Source: Candidatus Dietzia intestinipullorum (GTDB taxonomy: Bacteria; Actinomycetota; Actinomycetes; Mycobacteriales; Mycobacteriaceae). From it: a stretch of DNA of 64,000 bases. This document shows, piece by piece, positions 34,577 to 42,337 of this stretch. Location of the stretch: assembly GCA_019119635.1 (NCBI GenBank), contig DWWP01000010.1, forward strand, positions 1 to 64,000, written 5' to 3'. The position numbers and the translations under genes were made by a program. The number at the start of each line of letters is the position of its first letter. Positions within the stretch are counted from its first letter, which is position 1. The notes beneath the pieces were generated by a model, which saw only the letters and a list, made by a program, of their open reading frames with translations, did no database searches and had not been told where the DNA came from.

Positions 34577-36052
34577 CTACGCCGGCGGGTTGGTGAGGTA
34601 GCCGTCGTCGGCGATCAGCCGATCGATGTGGGCGTTCCAGGCCTCGTGGCGGATCTGGTCACGGGCCCGCGCCAAGGGCCCTTTGGGCCTGGTGCGGTGT
34701 TGGTGACCGGTCTCGGTGACGATGATCAGCTCGCCGAGTGGGCCGGGCCGGTACGCGCTCTTGCCGAAGGTTTTCTCGCGGTGGTGCTTGCGGCACAGGC
34801 AGACGAGGTTCCATTCGGTGGTGGGTCCGCCGAGTTCGGCTTCGGTGGTGTTGAAGGCGATCACGTGGTCGATGTCGCAGTCCCGGGCGGCCACCGAGCA
34901 GCCGGGGTGCCGGCAGGTGCCGTCACGGAGCCGGATCCGCTCCGCCATGGCCGGGGTGATCACGTACCGGAGCGCGTGCTCCGGGGAGTCGAGGGCGCCG
35001 GGGGCGGCGTCGATGACCTCGAACCGCACGCGGGCGTCCTCCCCGTCGAGCAGCTCCTGGCAGAGCCAGTCGAAGCTGCTGTACGCACCGTGGACGAACT
35101 CGACCCGGTTGGGCCGCCCCGCGGCGGCCGCGGCGATGACGCTGATCCGGATCGACTGTCCGCCCGCCGCGGCGGCGTTGCCCACGGTGGGACGCGGTAG
35201 GTCGGCGCCGGGCACCGGCTCCACGATCTCGATCGTGTCGCCGTGCCCGTCGACGGCGACGGAGGTGGTCCGGCCGGCGTGGTTGTAGACCGCCAGCGAC
35301 GACAGGGCGTCAGCCCGGAGCTGGTCCATAGTCCGCGGCGAGCCGTCCAGGAGCGCCGCGCGGGCGTCGGCCTCGAGACGGTGGCGCAACAGTTCCGCGT
35401 CCGCGATCGGGAGTCTCGCCCAGACGGTGCCCATGCCGTTGCGGCCCGCCCGGACGCGCACCGTCCGCTTCCGGGCCGCGGCGTCGACGGCGTCCTCGGC
35501 GTCGCTCGGGCAGTGCCGCTCCAGGGCCTCGTCGACCAGGGAGTCCACGGCGGTGCGACTCGGTCGGTCGCCACCGTCCAGGTCGCCGGTGACGCTGCCC
35601 ACCACGTCCCGCTCGACCGCGGCGACGGCCCCGTCCGGGACCTCGGCCAGTCGGCAGGCCAGGTCGATCGCCATCTGTTCGGGGAGCAGCCCCCTCCCGA
35701 CCGCCGACCGCAGCGCGGGCAGCCGGGTATGGATCTGCACGCCGGCCGTCACCAGCCGGTTGGCGTGCCAGCACGTGAGCTGACAGGCGGCGGCCAGGTG
35801 ATCGCGGGCGCGCGAGCGCGGGTCGAGGCGCGCATACGCCGGTCGCGGCGCTGCCCCGCTCCGCGCGCGTTCCTCCGCTTCCGCCCGGTCCGCACGGGTC
35901 AGCTGCTCGACCATCACGTGCGCGGCCTCGAGACGGGTGGCGCCGGCGCGGTTCTGCGCCAGGGTCGCTGACCGCGCGGCGTCACTGACCGCGTCCATGC
36001 CGATCACGCCCAGCGGTTCGGGAAGCATGAAGAGCGAGCTCGTCGTCGTCAC
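34577..36052 (-). CDS. DUF222 / HNH endonuclease (13E12 repeat family)
   Basis: Protein of 491 residues of the large actinobacterial DUF222-HNH family. The DUF222 region covers about residues 40-330, rich in Arg/Ala (AHVMVEQLTRADRAEAEERA, CWHANRLVTAG). The C-terminal HNH nuclease has RDGTCRHPGCSVAARDCDID-H and NLVCLCRKHHREKTF, with four zinc cysteines and the catalytic His-Asn-His set. GTG with GGAGG at 8 nt was preferred over the GTG three codons earlier. Such genes are multicopy and mobile-like in actinobacteria (13E12). It is the first gene of a non-steroid insert separating hsaG from hsaE. Confidence 0.85.
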   Translation of the reverse strand: MTTTSSLFMLPEPLGVIGMDAVSDAARSATLAQNRAGATRLEAAHVMVEQLTRADRAEAEERARSGAAPRPAYARLDPRSRARDHLAAACQLTCWHANRLVTAGVQIHTRLPALRSAVGRGLLPEQMAIDLACRLAEVPDGAVAAVERDVVGSVTGDLDGGDRPSRTAVDSLVDEALERHCPSDAEDAVDAAARKRTVRVRAGRNGMGTVWARLPIADAELLRHRLEADARAALLDGSPRTMDQLRADALSSLAVYNHAGRTTSVAVDGHGDTIEIVEPVPGADLPRPTVGNAAAAGGQSIRISVIAAAAAGRPNRVEFVHGAYSSFDWLCQELLDGEDARVRFEVIDAAPGALDSPEHALRYVITPAMAERIRLRDGTCRHPGCSVAARDCDIDHVIAFNTTEAELGGPTTEWNLVCLCRKHHREKTFGKSAYRPGPLGELIIVTETGHQHRTRPKGPLARARDQIRHEAWNAHIDRLIADDGYLTNPPA

Positions 36053-36195
36053 CCCTCTCACCTCCCCGCCCTGCTGTACTCGAACTTACGTACGAGACTA
36101 CCGGATCGCTCATATTCGCGCAAGCGTTCGATATGCCTCGCACGGGCCGGACGCGCGGGCACAACGGGGAGCAGGGGCCGACCTAGACTCGCCTC

Positions 36196-36957
36196 ATGTC
36201 CGAGCCCCACCCGTCCCCGGTCGACCGCGCGTTCGTCGTACTGCGCGCGACCGCCTCCGGGCCGGGGCTGACGCTGAGCGAGATCTCACGCGAGACGGGC
36301 CTGGCCAAATCGACGACGCTGCGCCTGCTCACCGCCCTCGAACGCAACAACGCGGTCACCCGGATCGGCCAGCGCTACCGGCTCGGTCCGCTCGTCCACG
36401 ACCTCGACCCCATCCCCACGTCGCCGCGATACGAGCGCATCCGCAGGGTCCTCACGCCGTTCCTCGCCCACCTCTTCGAGTCCACGCGCACGACGGTGCA
36501 CCTGGCCGCACTGCACCGCGACGAGGTGGTCTACCTCAACAAGCTGCACGGGCCCCGGCCCATCCCGTCGCCCTCGAGGGTCGGCGGCGGACTCCCCGCC
36601 TACTGCACCGGCGTGGGCAAAGCGATGCTGGCGTTCGACGAGGGCGCCGCCGCGCGGGTGGCCGAGGGCCCGCTGCCGGCATGGACCGAGACCACGCTGA
36701 CCTCGGCGGACGCGCTCGCGGTGGAGCTGGGCGAGATCCGGCGGACGCGGCGTGCGGTGGACCGGGCCGAGCTCACGCCGGGGCTGTACTGCGTGGCAGC
36801 GCCGGTGTTCGACGACGACGAGGCGGGAGCGCGCAGCTCACGTGCGGTGGCCGCGCTCTCCGCCAGTGCCCCCGACGAGGGCACCCTCGCCCGGCTGGAG
36901 CCGCTGGTCCTCCGCGTCGCTGCGGCGGCGGGTCGGGCACTGGCCGAGGACCGTTAG
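36196..36957 (+). CDS. IclR-family transcriptional regulator
   Basis: Regulator of 253 residues. An N-terminal winged HTH is clear: LTLSEISRETGLAKSTTLRL then LTALERNNAVTRIGQRYRLG. The IclR effector domain follows (TTVHLAALHRDEVVYLNKLH, LPAYCTGVGKAMLAF, CVAAPVFDDDE). The linker is standard. The target is unknown: it diverges from the HNH gene and converges on the DUF2249 gene with 10 nt between stops. IclR members often control aromatic or acyl catabolism, so a link with steroid genes is possible but not shown. Confidence 0.85.
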   Translation: MSEPHPSPVDRAFVVLRATASGPGLTLSEISRETGLAKSTTLRLLTALERNNAVTRIGQRYRLGPLVHDLDPIPTSPRYERIRRVLTPFLAHLFESTRTTVHLAALHRDEVVYLNKLHGPRPIPSPSRVGGGLPAYCTGVGKAMLAFDEGAAARVAEGPLPAWTETTLTSADALAVELGEIRRTRRAVDRAELTPGLYCVAAPVFDDDEAGARSSRAVAALSASAPDEGTLARLEPLVLRVAAAAGRALAEDR

Positions 36958-36967
36958 GGCCCCGCTC

Positions 36968-37243
36968 CTACTTCCGCGCCAGCCGGAGCCGCCAGACATC
37001 CGGGCCCTGCTGCAGGTACGAGACCTCCAGGGCGTCGCCTTCGATCCCCGAGAGCTGCTTGAGCAGGGGCACGGGATCGTGCGGGGCGGCCAGCACCATG
37101 GCCGAGCCCGGGCGGACCTGGCCGAACGCGCCGATCACGGCGCCGTGGCGAATCGCGCGGGGGATGGCCCGGGCGTCGAGCTCCGGGAGACCGTCGTCCC
37201 CGTCGGCCCCTGTGCTCACATCGGTGACAGGCAGCTCGTTCAT
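36968..37243 (-). CDS. DUF2249 domain protein
   Basis: Protein of 91 residues: a DUF2249 domain with ELDARAIPRAIRHGAVIGAF, the RPGSAMVLAAPHDPVPLLKQ motif and a C-terminal PDVWRLRLARK. In the family the DHDPxPL segment is usual; here it is APHDPVPL. DUF2249 proteins are often linked to haem, hemerythrin or nitric oxide response genes. It diverges from the Cys-containing HTH regulator over a palindrome, so probably its regulatory target. Biochemical role unknown. Confidence 0.78.
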   Translation of the reverse strand: MNELPVTDVSTGADGDDGLPELDARAIPRAIRHGAVIGAFGQVRPGSAMVLAAPHDPVPLLKQLSGIEGDALEVSYLQQGPDVWRLRLARK

Positions 37244-37292
37244 GTCATGACCCCTTCGACGAAAACCGTCCCCAGCTGACGTCCCCATTAGA

Positions 37293-37309
37293 TCACACTA
37301 TGATTGTGA
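37293..37309. promoter_or_regulatory. Palindromic operator candidate between DUF2249 gene and HTH regulator
   Basis: TCACA-CTATGAT-TGTGA is a 5-7-5 perfect inverted repeat in an AT-rich patch, between two divergent genes. It is a likely site for the adjacent HTH regulator. Confidence 0.55.
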
Positions 37310-37357
37310 GAAAATGACGACTCGCGAGAACCCGCGAGGCGAGCCCAGGAGGTGCCA

Positions 37358-38038
37358 GTGTCAGGCGACACCGGGTCGACGCCCGTCCGGGACCCGGGCG
37401 GTCCCGTGAACACGCGGGACGAGGTGCTCGCCGCCATCCGCACCGCCCCGACCCCTCCGACCGTCGACGAGATCGCCCGCTCGCTCGACCTGCACCCCAA
37501 CTCGGTGCGACTGCACGCCGCCGCCCTCCGCGACAGCGGCCTGATCACGCAGGACAGCCGCCCCGGCGGCGGGCGCGGCCGGCCGCAGACCACCTACCGC
37601 ACCAGTGCGCGCGGCGCGTGGACCGGGCGGCGCGACTACCAGCTCCTGGCCTCGCTCCTCCTGTCGGAACTCCCCGGAAGCGACGACGACCGGGCGGCCA
37701 CCGCCCGGCGCATGGGGCGGGCGTGGGGACGCAGGATCGCGGCCGACCGGCCGGCGCCCGACGCCCGCGACCGGGTGGTGACCGCGCTCGACGAACTCGG
37801 GTTCGAGCCCACCGCCGGCGACCCCGCAGCGGCCCGCTCCCCCGAGGACGAGCTGGAATTGCGCAACTGCCCGTTCCGCGAACTGGTGGATCCGCACGAC
37901 GGCGTGGTCTGCGCGATCCACGCGGGGATGCTGGACGGCCTGACCGTGGACGGCGAGACGACGGTGGACCTGCTCTCGTTCACCTCGCCGCAGGCGTGCA
38001 CGGTCCGGATGCGTGCACGGCGGCCGGACCCTGGCTGA
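37358..38038 (+). CDS. ArsR-type HTH regulator with a cysteine-containing C-terminal domain
   Basis: Regulator of 226 residues. Winged HTH at about residues 20-75: PPTVDEIARSLDLHPNSVRL followed by GLITQDSRPGGGRGRPQTTY, a wing of the ArsR/SufR type. The C-terminal part has LRNCPFRELVDPHDGVVCAI-H, a Cys-x12-Cys-x2-His arrangement like Fe-S regulators of the SufR group, plus a later Cys near the end. It starts at GTG with AGGAGG 5 nt upstream. With the DUF2249 gene it suggests a redox or nitric oxide sensing pair; this is inference. It converges on hsaE with 13 nt between. Confidence 0.75.
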   Translation: MSGDTGSTPVRDPGGPVNTRDEVLAAIRTAPTPPTVDEIARSLDLHPNSVRLHAAALRDSGLITQDSRPGGGRGRPQTTYRTSARGAWTGRRDYQLLASLLLSELPGSDDDRAATARRMGRAWGRRIAADRPAPDARDRVVTALDELGFEPTAGDPAAARSPEDELELRNCPFRELVDPHDGVVCAIHAGMLDGLTVDGETTVDLLSFTSPQACTVRMRARRPDPG

Positions 38039-38051
38039 ACTCCCCGCGCGA

Positions 38052-38837
38052 CTAGCTGAACTCCATCGTCACGTCGCCCAGCCCGGCGAACTCGGCTCGG
38101 AAGGTGTCGCCGGCCGCGGCATCCATCGCGCGGATCGCGGTGCCGGGCAGGATCACGTCGCCCTTGCGCAGGCGCACGCCGAACTTGGCGACGGTGGAGG
38201 CGAGCCAACCCACCGAGTTGAGCGGGTTGCCCAGCACGGCGTCGGAGCGTCCGGAGGCGAGGAACTCTCCGTTCTTGTAGAGGGTCGCCTCGATGTCCGC
38301 GACGTCGATGTCGGCCAGACGCACCCGGCCGTCCCCCACGACGTAGCCGCACGAGGAGGCGTTGTCGGCGATCGTGTCCGGCAGGGTGATCTTCCAGTCC
38401 TTGATCCGCGAGTCGATCAGCTCGATAGACGGCACGACCCACTCGATCGCGGCGGCGGCCTCCGCCTGCGAGCAGCCCTCCGGCGGGATGTCGGCGCCGA
38501 GGATGAACCCGACCTCCACCTCGACGCGCGGGAAACAGAAGCGGGCCGCCTCGACGGGGGTGCCCTGCGGGTACTCCATGGTGTCGAGCAGATGGCCGTA
38601 ATCCGGCTCGTCGACGCCCATCATCTCCTGCATCGCCTTGGACGCCAGGCCCACCTTGTGGCCCCTGACCACGGCGCCGGCGTCGAGCCGGCGGCGGATG
38701 TTGACGAGCTGGATCTCGAACGCGTCGTCGGGGGTCATGCCCGGGTGGTCGTCCGTGAGCGGGGCGATGGACGAGACGTCGGTCTCGGCGTCCCAGAGTC
38801 GCTGTGCGAGCGTGGCGCGGGTCTCCTCGGTGAGCAT
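38052..38837 (-). CDS. hsaE: 2-Hydroxydienoate hydratase HsaE
   Basis: Hydratase of 261 residues that adds water to 2-hydroxy-2,4-hexadienoate, one of the two products of HsaD-type cleavage, giving the substrate of HsaF. Family signatures: GHKVGLASKAMQEMMGVDEP, FPRVEVEVGFILGADIP (metal-binding acidic residues), IELIDSRIKDWKITLPDTIA-DN and GNPLNSVGWLASTVAKFGV. It diverges from kstD, matching Rv3536c/Rv3537, but is cut off from hsaG-hsaF by an unrelated gene insert. The shared KstR box is 46 nt upstream. Confidence 0.9.
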   Translation of the reverse strand: MLTEETRATLAQRLWDAETDVSSIAPLTDDHPGMTPDDAFEIQLVNIRRRLDAGAVVRGHKVGLASKAMQEMMGVDEPDYGHLLDTMEYPQGTPVEAARFCFPRVEVEVGFILGADIPPEGCSQAEAAAAIEWVVPSIELIDSRIKDWKITLPDTIADNASSCGYVVGDGRVRLADIDVADIEATLYKNGEFLASGRSDAVLGNPLNSVGWLASTVAKFGVRLRKGDVILPGTAIRAMDAAAGDTFRAEFAGLGDVTMEFS

Positions 38838-38882
38838 GACGATGAGCCTACCTGGGGCGTCTGGCGTGACAGCCGTTGGTTC

Positions 38883-38896
38883 TATAACGTGTTCTA
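38883..38896. promoter_or_regulatory. KstR operator between hsaE and kstD, overlapping the kstD -10
   Basis: TATAACGTGTTCTA is a perfect TNNAACNNGTTNNA match. Its first six bases make a TATAAC -10 element, and it ends 1 nt before the kstD ATG, so the kstD message from this promoter would be leaderless. Confidence 0.85.
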
Positions 38897-38897
38897 C

Positions 38898-40604
38898 ATG
38901 GCAGAGCAGGAATTTGACGTCGTCGTCGTCGGCAGCGGGGCAGCGGGCATGACGGCCGCACTCGCGGCCGCGAAAAAGGGACTCAGCGTGGTCGTCGTCG
39001 AGAAGGCGCCGCACTACGGTGGCTCGACCGCGCGCTCCGGAGGCGGGGTGTGGATCCCCGGGAACTCGGTGCTGAGGCGCGACGGCGTGCTCGACACCCC
39101 CGAGGCCGCGCGGACCTACCTCGAGTCCATCATCGGCGACGTCGTCGACCCGGAGCGCATCAACACCTACCTCGACCGCGGCCCCGAGGTCTTCGACTTC
39201 CTCCTCGCCCACTCTCCGCTGGACATGGAGTGGGTCAAGGACTACTCCGACTACTACCCGGAGGCCCCCGGCGGCCGCCTCGGCGGACGCTCGGTCGAGC
39301 CCAAGCCGTTCGACCTCAACCAGCTCGGCCCGGAGGCCGACAAGCTGGAGCCGGGCTACGCCAAGGCCCCGGCCAACATGGTCGTGATGCAGTCCGACTA
39401 CCGCTGGCTCAACCTCCTGCAGCGCCCGCACACCAAGGGCATCCGCCGCTCGATCCGCGTGGCCGCCCGGATGTTCCTCGCCAAGGCCCGCAAGCAGAAC
39501 TCCGTCGGCATGGGCCGCGCGCTCATCGCCGCCCTGCGCAAGGGCCTTCTCGACGCCGGCGTCCCGGTGTGGCTCGAGACGCCCATGACCGGCCTGGTCA
39601 CCGAGGGATCCGGGGTCGACGAGAAGGTCGTCGGCATCACCGTCGCCCGGGACGGCGAGGAGCAGACCCTCCGTGCCCGCCGCGGCGTCGTCATGGGCTC
39701 GGGCGGCTTCGAGCACAACCAGGAGATGCGCGACAAGTACCAGCGTCAGCCCATCCCCACCTCGTGGACCGTCGGGGCCGCGGCCAACACCGGTGAGGGC
39801 ATCGAGTACATGGAGAAGGCGGGCGCCGCGCTGTCCCTCATGGAGGACGCCTGGTGGGGCCCGTCGATCCTCCTGCCGCGCGGGCCCTGGTTCGCGCTCG
39901 CCGAGCGGTCGTTGCCCTGCTCCTTCATGGTCAACTCGCGCGGCGAGCGGTTCATGAACGAGTCGCTGCCCTACGTCGAGGCCGGCCACCGCATGTACGG
40001 CGGAAAGTACGGCCAGGGTGAGGGGCCGGGAGAGAACGTCCCGGCCTGGATCGTCTTCGACCAGGAGTACAAGAACCGCTACCTCTTCGCCGGCCTGCAG
40101 GCCAAGCAGCCACTGCCCCGCAAGTGGCTCGAGACGGAGAACTTCCACAAGGCGGACACCCTCGCCGAGCTCGCCGAGCTCATCGACGTGCCGGCCGAGG
40201 CGCTGCAGAAGACCGCCGACCGGTTCAACGGCTTCGCGGCGAACGGCCGCGACGAGGACTTCGACCGCGGCGCCTCCGGGTACGACCACTACTACGGCGA
40301 CCCGACGAACAAGCCCAACCCGAGCCTCGGGCCGGTCACCAAGGCGCCGTTCTACGCGGTCAAGATGGTCCCCGGAGACCTCGGCACCAAGGGCGGCGTC
40401 AACACCGACGTCCGGGGCCGCGTACTCCGCGAGGACGGCTCCGTGATCGAGGGGCTCTACGCCTCCGGCAACGCCTCCTCGCCGGTCATGGGGCACACCT
40501 ACGCCGGCCCGGGCGCCACCATCGGCCCGGCCATGGTGTTCGGCTACCTCGCCGTCGAGCACATCCTGTCCGATGCCGCCACCACCGAGAAGACGGGAGT
40601 CTGA
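38898..40604 (+). CDS. kstD: 3-Ketosteroid delta1-dehydrogenase KstD
   Basis: FAD-dependent dehydrogenase of 568 residues that makes the C1-C2 double bond in ring A, which with KshAB opens ring B. FDVVVVGSGAAGMTAALAAA is the dinucleotide fold, followed by KAPHYGGSTARSGGGVWIPG. SDYYPEAPGGRLGGRSVEPK holds a conserved active-site Tyr region. The C-terminal MGHTYAGPGATIGPAM holds the second catalytic Tyr and the glycines contacting the 3-keto oxygen. No ribosome site exists before the ATG, in line with a leaderless transcript. chsH3 follows after 1 nt, as Rv3538 follows Rv3537. Confidence 0.95.
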   Translation: MAEQEFDVVVVGSGAAGMTAALAAAKKGLSVVVVEKAPHYGGSTARSGGGVWIPGNSVLRRDGVLDTPEAARTYLESIIGDVVDPERINTYLDRGPEVFDFLLAHSPLDMEWVKDYSDYYPEAPGGRLGGRSVEPKPFDLNQLGPEADKLEPGYAKAPANMVVMQSDYRWLNLLQRPHTKGIRRSIRVAARMFLAKARKQNSVGMGRALIAALRKGLLDAGVPVWLETPMTGLVTEGSGVDEKVVGITVARDGEEQTLRARRGVVMGSGGFEHNQEMRDKYQRQPIPTSWTVGAAANTGEGIEYMEKAGAALSLMEDAWWGPSILLPRGPWFALAERSLPCSFMVNSRGERFMNESLPYVEAGHRMYGGKYGQGEGPGENVPAWIVFDQEYKNRYLFAGLQAKQPLPRKWLETENFHKADTLAELAELIDVPAEALQKTADRFNGFAANGRDEDFDRGASGYDHYYGDPTNKPNPSLGPVTKAPFYAVKMVPGDLGTKGGVNTDVRGRVLREDGSVIEGLYASGNASSPVMGHTYAGPGATIGPAMVFGYLAVEHILSDAATTEKTGV

Positions 40605-40605
40605 C

Positions 40606-41466
40606 ATGCCCATCGATCTGGACACGGCGCTCGGCGCCGAGCTGCCCTCGCAGGAGTTCTCCTGGACGGCCTCCGATGTCGCGCTCTACGCCCTGGGCGT
40701 GGGCGCGGCGGCCGACCCCATGGACACCGCCGGGCTCGAGTACGTCGACGATTCGGCGCCCAAGGTCCTGCCGTCCTTCGCGACCGTCGCCGCCACGATG
40801 AATGTCACCGACCCGCCGAGCGTGTCCTTCCCGGGGGTCGAGATCGACCTCGCCAAGGTGGTCCACGGCAGCCAGTCCGTCCGGCTGCACCGCCCCATCC
40901 CTGCCACCGGGAGTGCGACGACGACGACGAGGATCGCCGAGATCCAGGACAAGGGCTCGGCGGCGGTGATCATCCAGGAGTCCGAGACCGTCTCCGCCGA
41001 CGGCGAGAAGCTGTGGACCTCCCGTTCCGGCATCTTCGCCCGCGATGAGGGCGGCTTCGGCGGCGAGCGCGGCACCTCGGAGAAGGTCGCCTACCCCGAG
41101 CGGGACGCCGACCACACCATCGAGGTGCAGAGCCTGCCCCAGCAGGCGCTGCTCTACCGCCTGTGCGGCGACCGCAACCCGCTGCACTCCGACCCGGCCT
41201 TCGCCGAGGCCGCCGGCTTCCCCCGCCCGATCCTCCACGGCCTGTGCTCGTACGGGCTCGTTCTGCGCGCCGTGATCGACGAGGTCCTGGGCGGCGACGT
41301 CGGGAAGGTCCGCGGCTACGGCGTCACCTTCGGCGGGATCTTCTTCCCCGGCGAGACCATGCGCATCCGCGTGTGGCAGGAGGACACGCGCCTGCTCGTG
41401 GCCGCCACGGCCGCCGACCGCGACGACGCCCCCGTGCTCAAGAACGTGGTGGTCGACCTCGCGTGA
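40606..41466 (+). CDS. chsH3: Steroid enoyl-CoA hydratase ChsH3 (MaoC, Rv3538-like)
   Basis: Double hot-dog MaoC-family hydratase of 286 residues acting on C24-type steroid enoyl-CoA. The N-terminal hot-dog domain (DVALYALGVGAAADPMDT, LEYVDDSAPKVLPSFATVAA) is inactive-like. The C-terminal domain has the hydratase motif LYRLCGDRNPLHSDPAFAEA followed by GFPRPILHGLCSYGLVLRAV, with the catalytic Asp and His. It is co-translated with kstD. M. tuberculosis Rv3538 has the same position and layout. It is distinct from ChsH1/ChsH2, which act on the C22 intermediate. Confidence 0.88.
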   Translation: MPIDLDTALGAELPSQEFSWTASDVALYALGVGAAADPMDTAGLEYVDDSAPKVLPSFATVAATMNVTDPPSVSFPGVEIDLAKVVHGSQSVRLHRPIPATGSATTTTRIAEIQDKGSAAVIIQESETVSADGEKLWTSRSGIFARDEGGFGGERGTSEKVAYPERDADHTIEVQSLPQQALLYRLCGDRNPLHSDPAFAEAAGFPRPILHGLCSYGLVLRAVIDEVLGGDVGKVRGYGVTFGGIFFPGETMRIRVWQEDTRLLVAATAADRDDAPVLKNVVVDLA

Positions 41467-41484
41467 CCCCCGCCCGGGCGGCGG

Positions 41485-42270
41485 TCAGCCCCAGCGGGAC
41501 TGGCCGCCGTCGAGCGGAATGGTCGCGCCGGTGAGGTAGCGGGCCTCGTCCGAGCAGAGCCAGGCCACGGGCACGCCGATGTCCTCGACCGGGTCGCCGA
41601 TGCGGCCCGCGGGGATGGCGGCCACGAACTCCTCCGCCGCCTCGGGGTTGTTCTCGATCCACCAGTCCAGACCGGGGCTGTGCGCGTGCGGCGCCACCGA
41701 CAGCGCCCGGATGCCCTCGGAGGCCCATTCGTGGGCTGCCGTGCGGGTGATCGCGCGCTGGGCCTCCTTGATCGCGGAGTAGACGCCGTAGCCGGCCGCG
41801 TCCCACCGCACGGCGGCGGAGGTGGCGAGGTTGATGATCACGCCTCCCCCGCGGCCGGCCATCACCGGTCGCGCGGCGCGCATCAGGCCCAGCGACGCCC
41901 GCGGGCCGACCTCGAAGGCGGTGCGGAAGAAGTCGTCGTCGGAGTCCGCCAGCGGGACGGGGAAGGCGACGTTGGCGTTGTTGACCAGGATGTCGAGGCC
42001 ACCGAACTCGGCGGTCGCGGTCTCGACGATCTTCTCGGCGGTCCCGTCCGCGGCGATGTCCACCGCGAGCGTGGCCACGCGGCCGCCGTCCGCGCGCAGC
42101 GCCTCCGCCGCCGCCTCGAGCTTGCGGGCCCTGCGGCCGATGATCAGTACGGAGGCCCCCGCGCGGGAGAGCGCCGTCGCGACCCCCTGCCCGACGCCCT
42201 GCCCCGCGCCGGTGATCACCGCGACCCTGCCGTCGAGGGACTTGCTGCTGTCTACCGGGTGCTTAACCAT
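41485..42270 (-). CDS. SDR oxidoreductase of the KstR regulon
   Basis: Classical SDR of 261 residues: ITGAGQGVGQGVATALSRAG cofactor loop, LVNNANVAFPVPL, NLATSAAVRWD (catalytic Ser in ATS) and YSAIK (Tyr/Lys), ending LTGATIPLDGGQSRWG. The ATG with AGGAAAG at 8 nt was preferred; another ATG seven codons upstream (42291) would reach the operator. It diverges from the FadD19-like ligase over a KstR box, so a steroid role is likely, possibly a hydroxysteroid or hydroxyacyl-CoA dehydrogenase; the substrate is not predictable from sequence. Confidence 0.82.
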   Translation of the reverse strand: MVKHPVDSSKSLDGRVAVITGAGQGVGQGVATALSRAGASVLIIGRRARKLEAAAEALRADGGRVATLAVDIAADGTAEKIVETATAEFGGLDILVNNANVAFPVPLADSDDDFFRTAFEVGPRASLGLMRAARPVMAGRGGGVIINLATSAAVRWDAAGYGVYSAIKEAQRAITRTAAHEWASEGIRALSVAPHAHSPGLDWWIENNPEAAEEFVAAIPAGRIGDPVEDIGVPVAWLCSDEARYLTGATIPLDGGQSRWG

Positions 42271-42293
42271 CTGCGCTCTTTCCTCGGGCATAC

Positions 42294-42307
42294 TGGAACA
42301 CGTTCTC
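42294..42307. promoter_or_regulatory. KstR operator between SDR and FadD19-like ligase
   Basis: TGGAACACGTTCTC fits TNNAACNNGTTNNA except the last base (C for A). It lies between divergent starts, 31 nt before the ligase ATG. Confidence 0.72.
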
Positions 42308-42337
42308 ATTTCGTACGCTACAGGGGGCCACTGACAC

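Noticed and set aside
36196..36957. IclR protein as a steroid regulator of hsaE or hsaGF
   Set aside because: It does not face either gene and no repeated palindrome links them. It is only a neighbour inside an inserted block.
38052..40625. Long minus-strand frame covering the whole of kstD
   Set aside because: Only its last 261 codons (hsaE) resemble a known protein. The rest is the shadow of kstD with Val/Gly/Arg-rich low-information sequence.
41440..41490. Hairpin between chsH3 and the convergent SDR as terminator
   Set aside because: GCCCGGGC is present but the stem is too short and overlaps no clear flank, so it was not listed.
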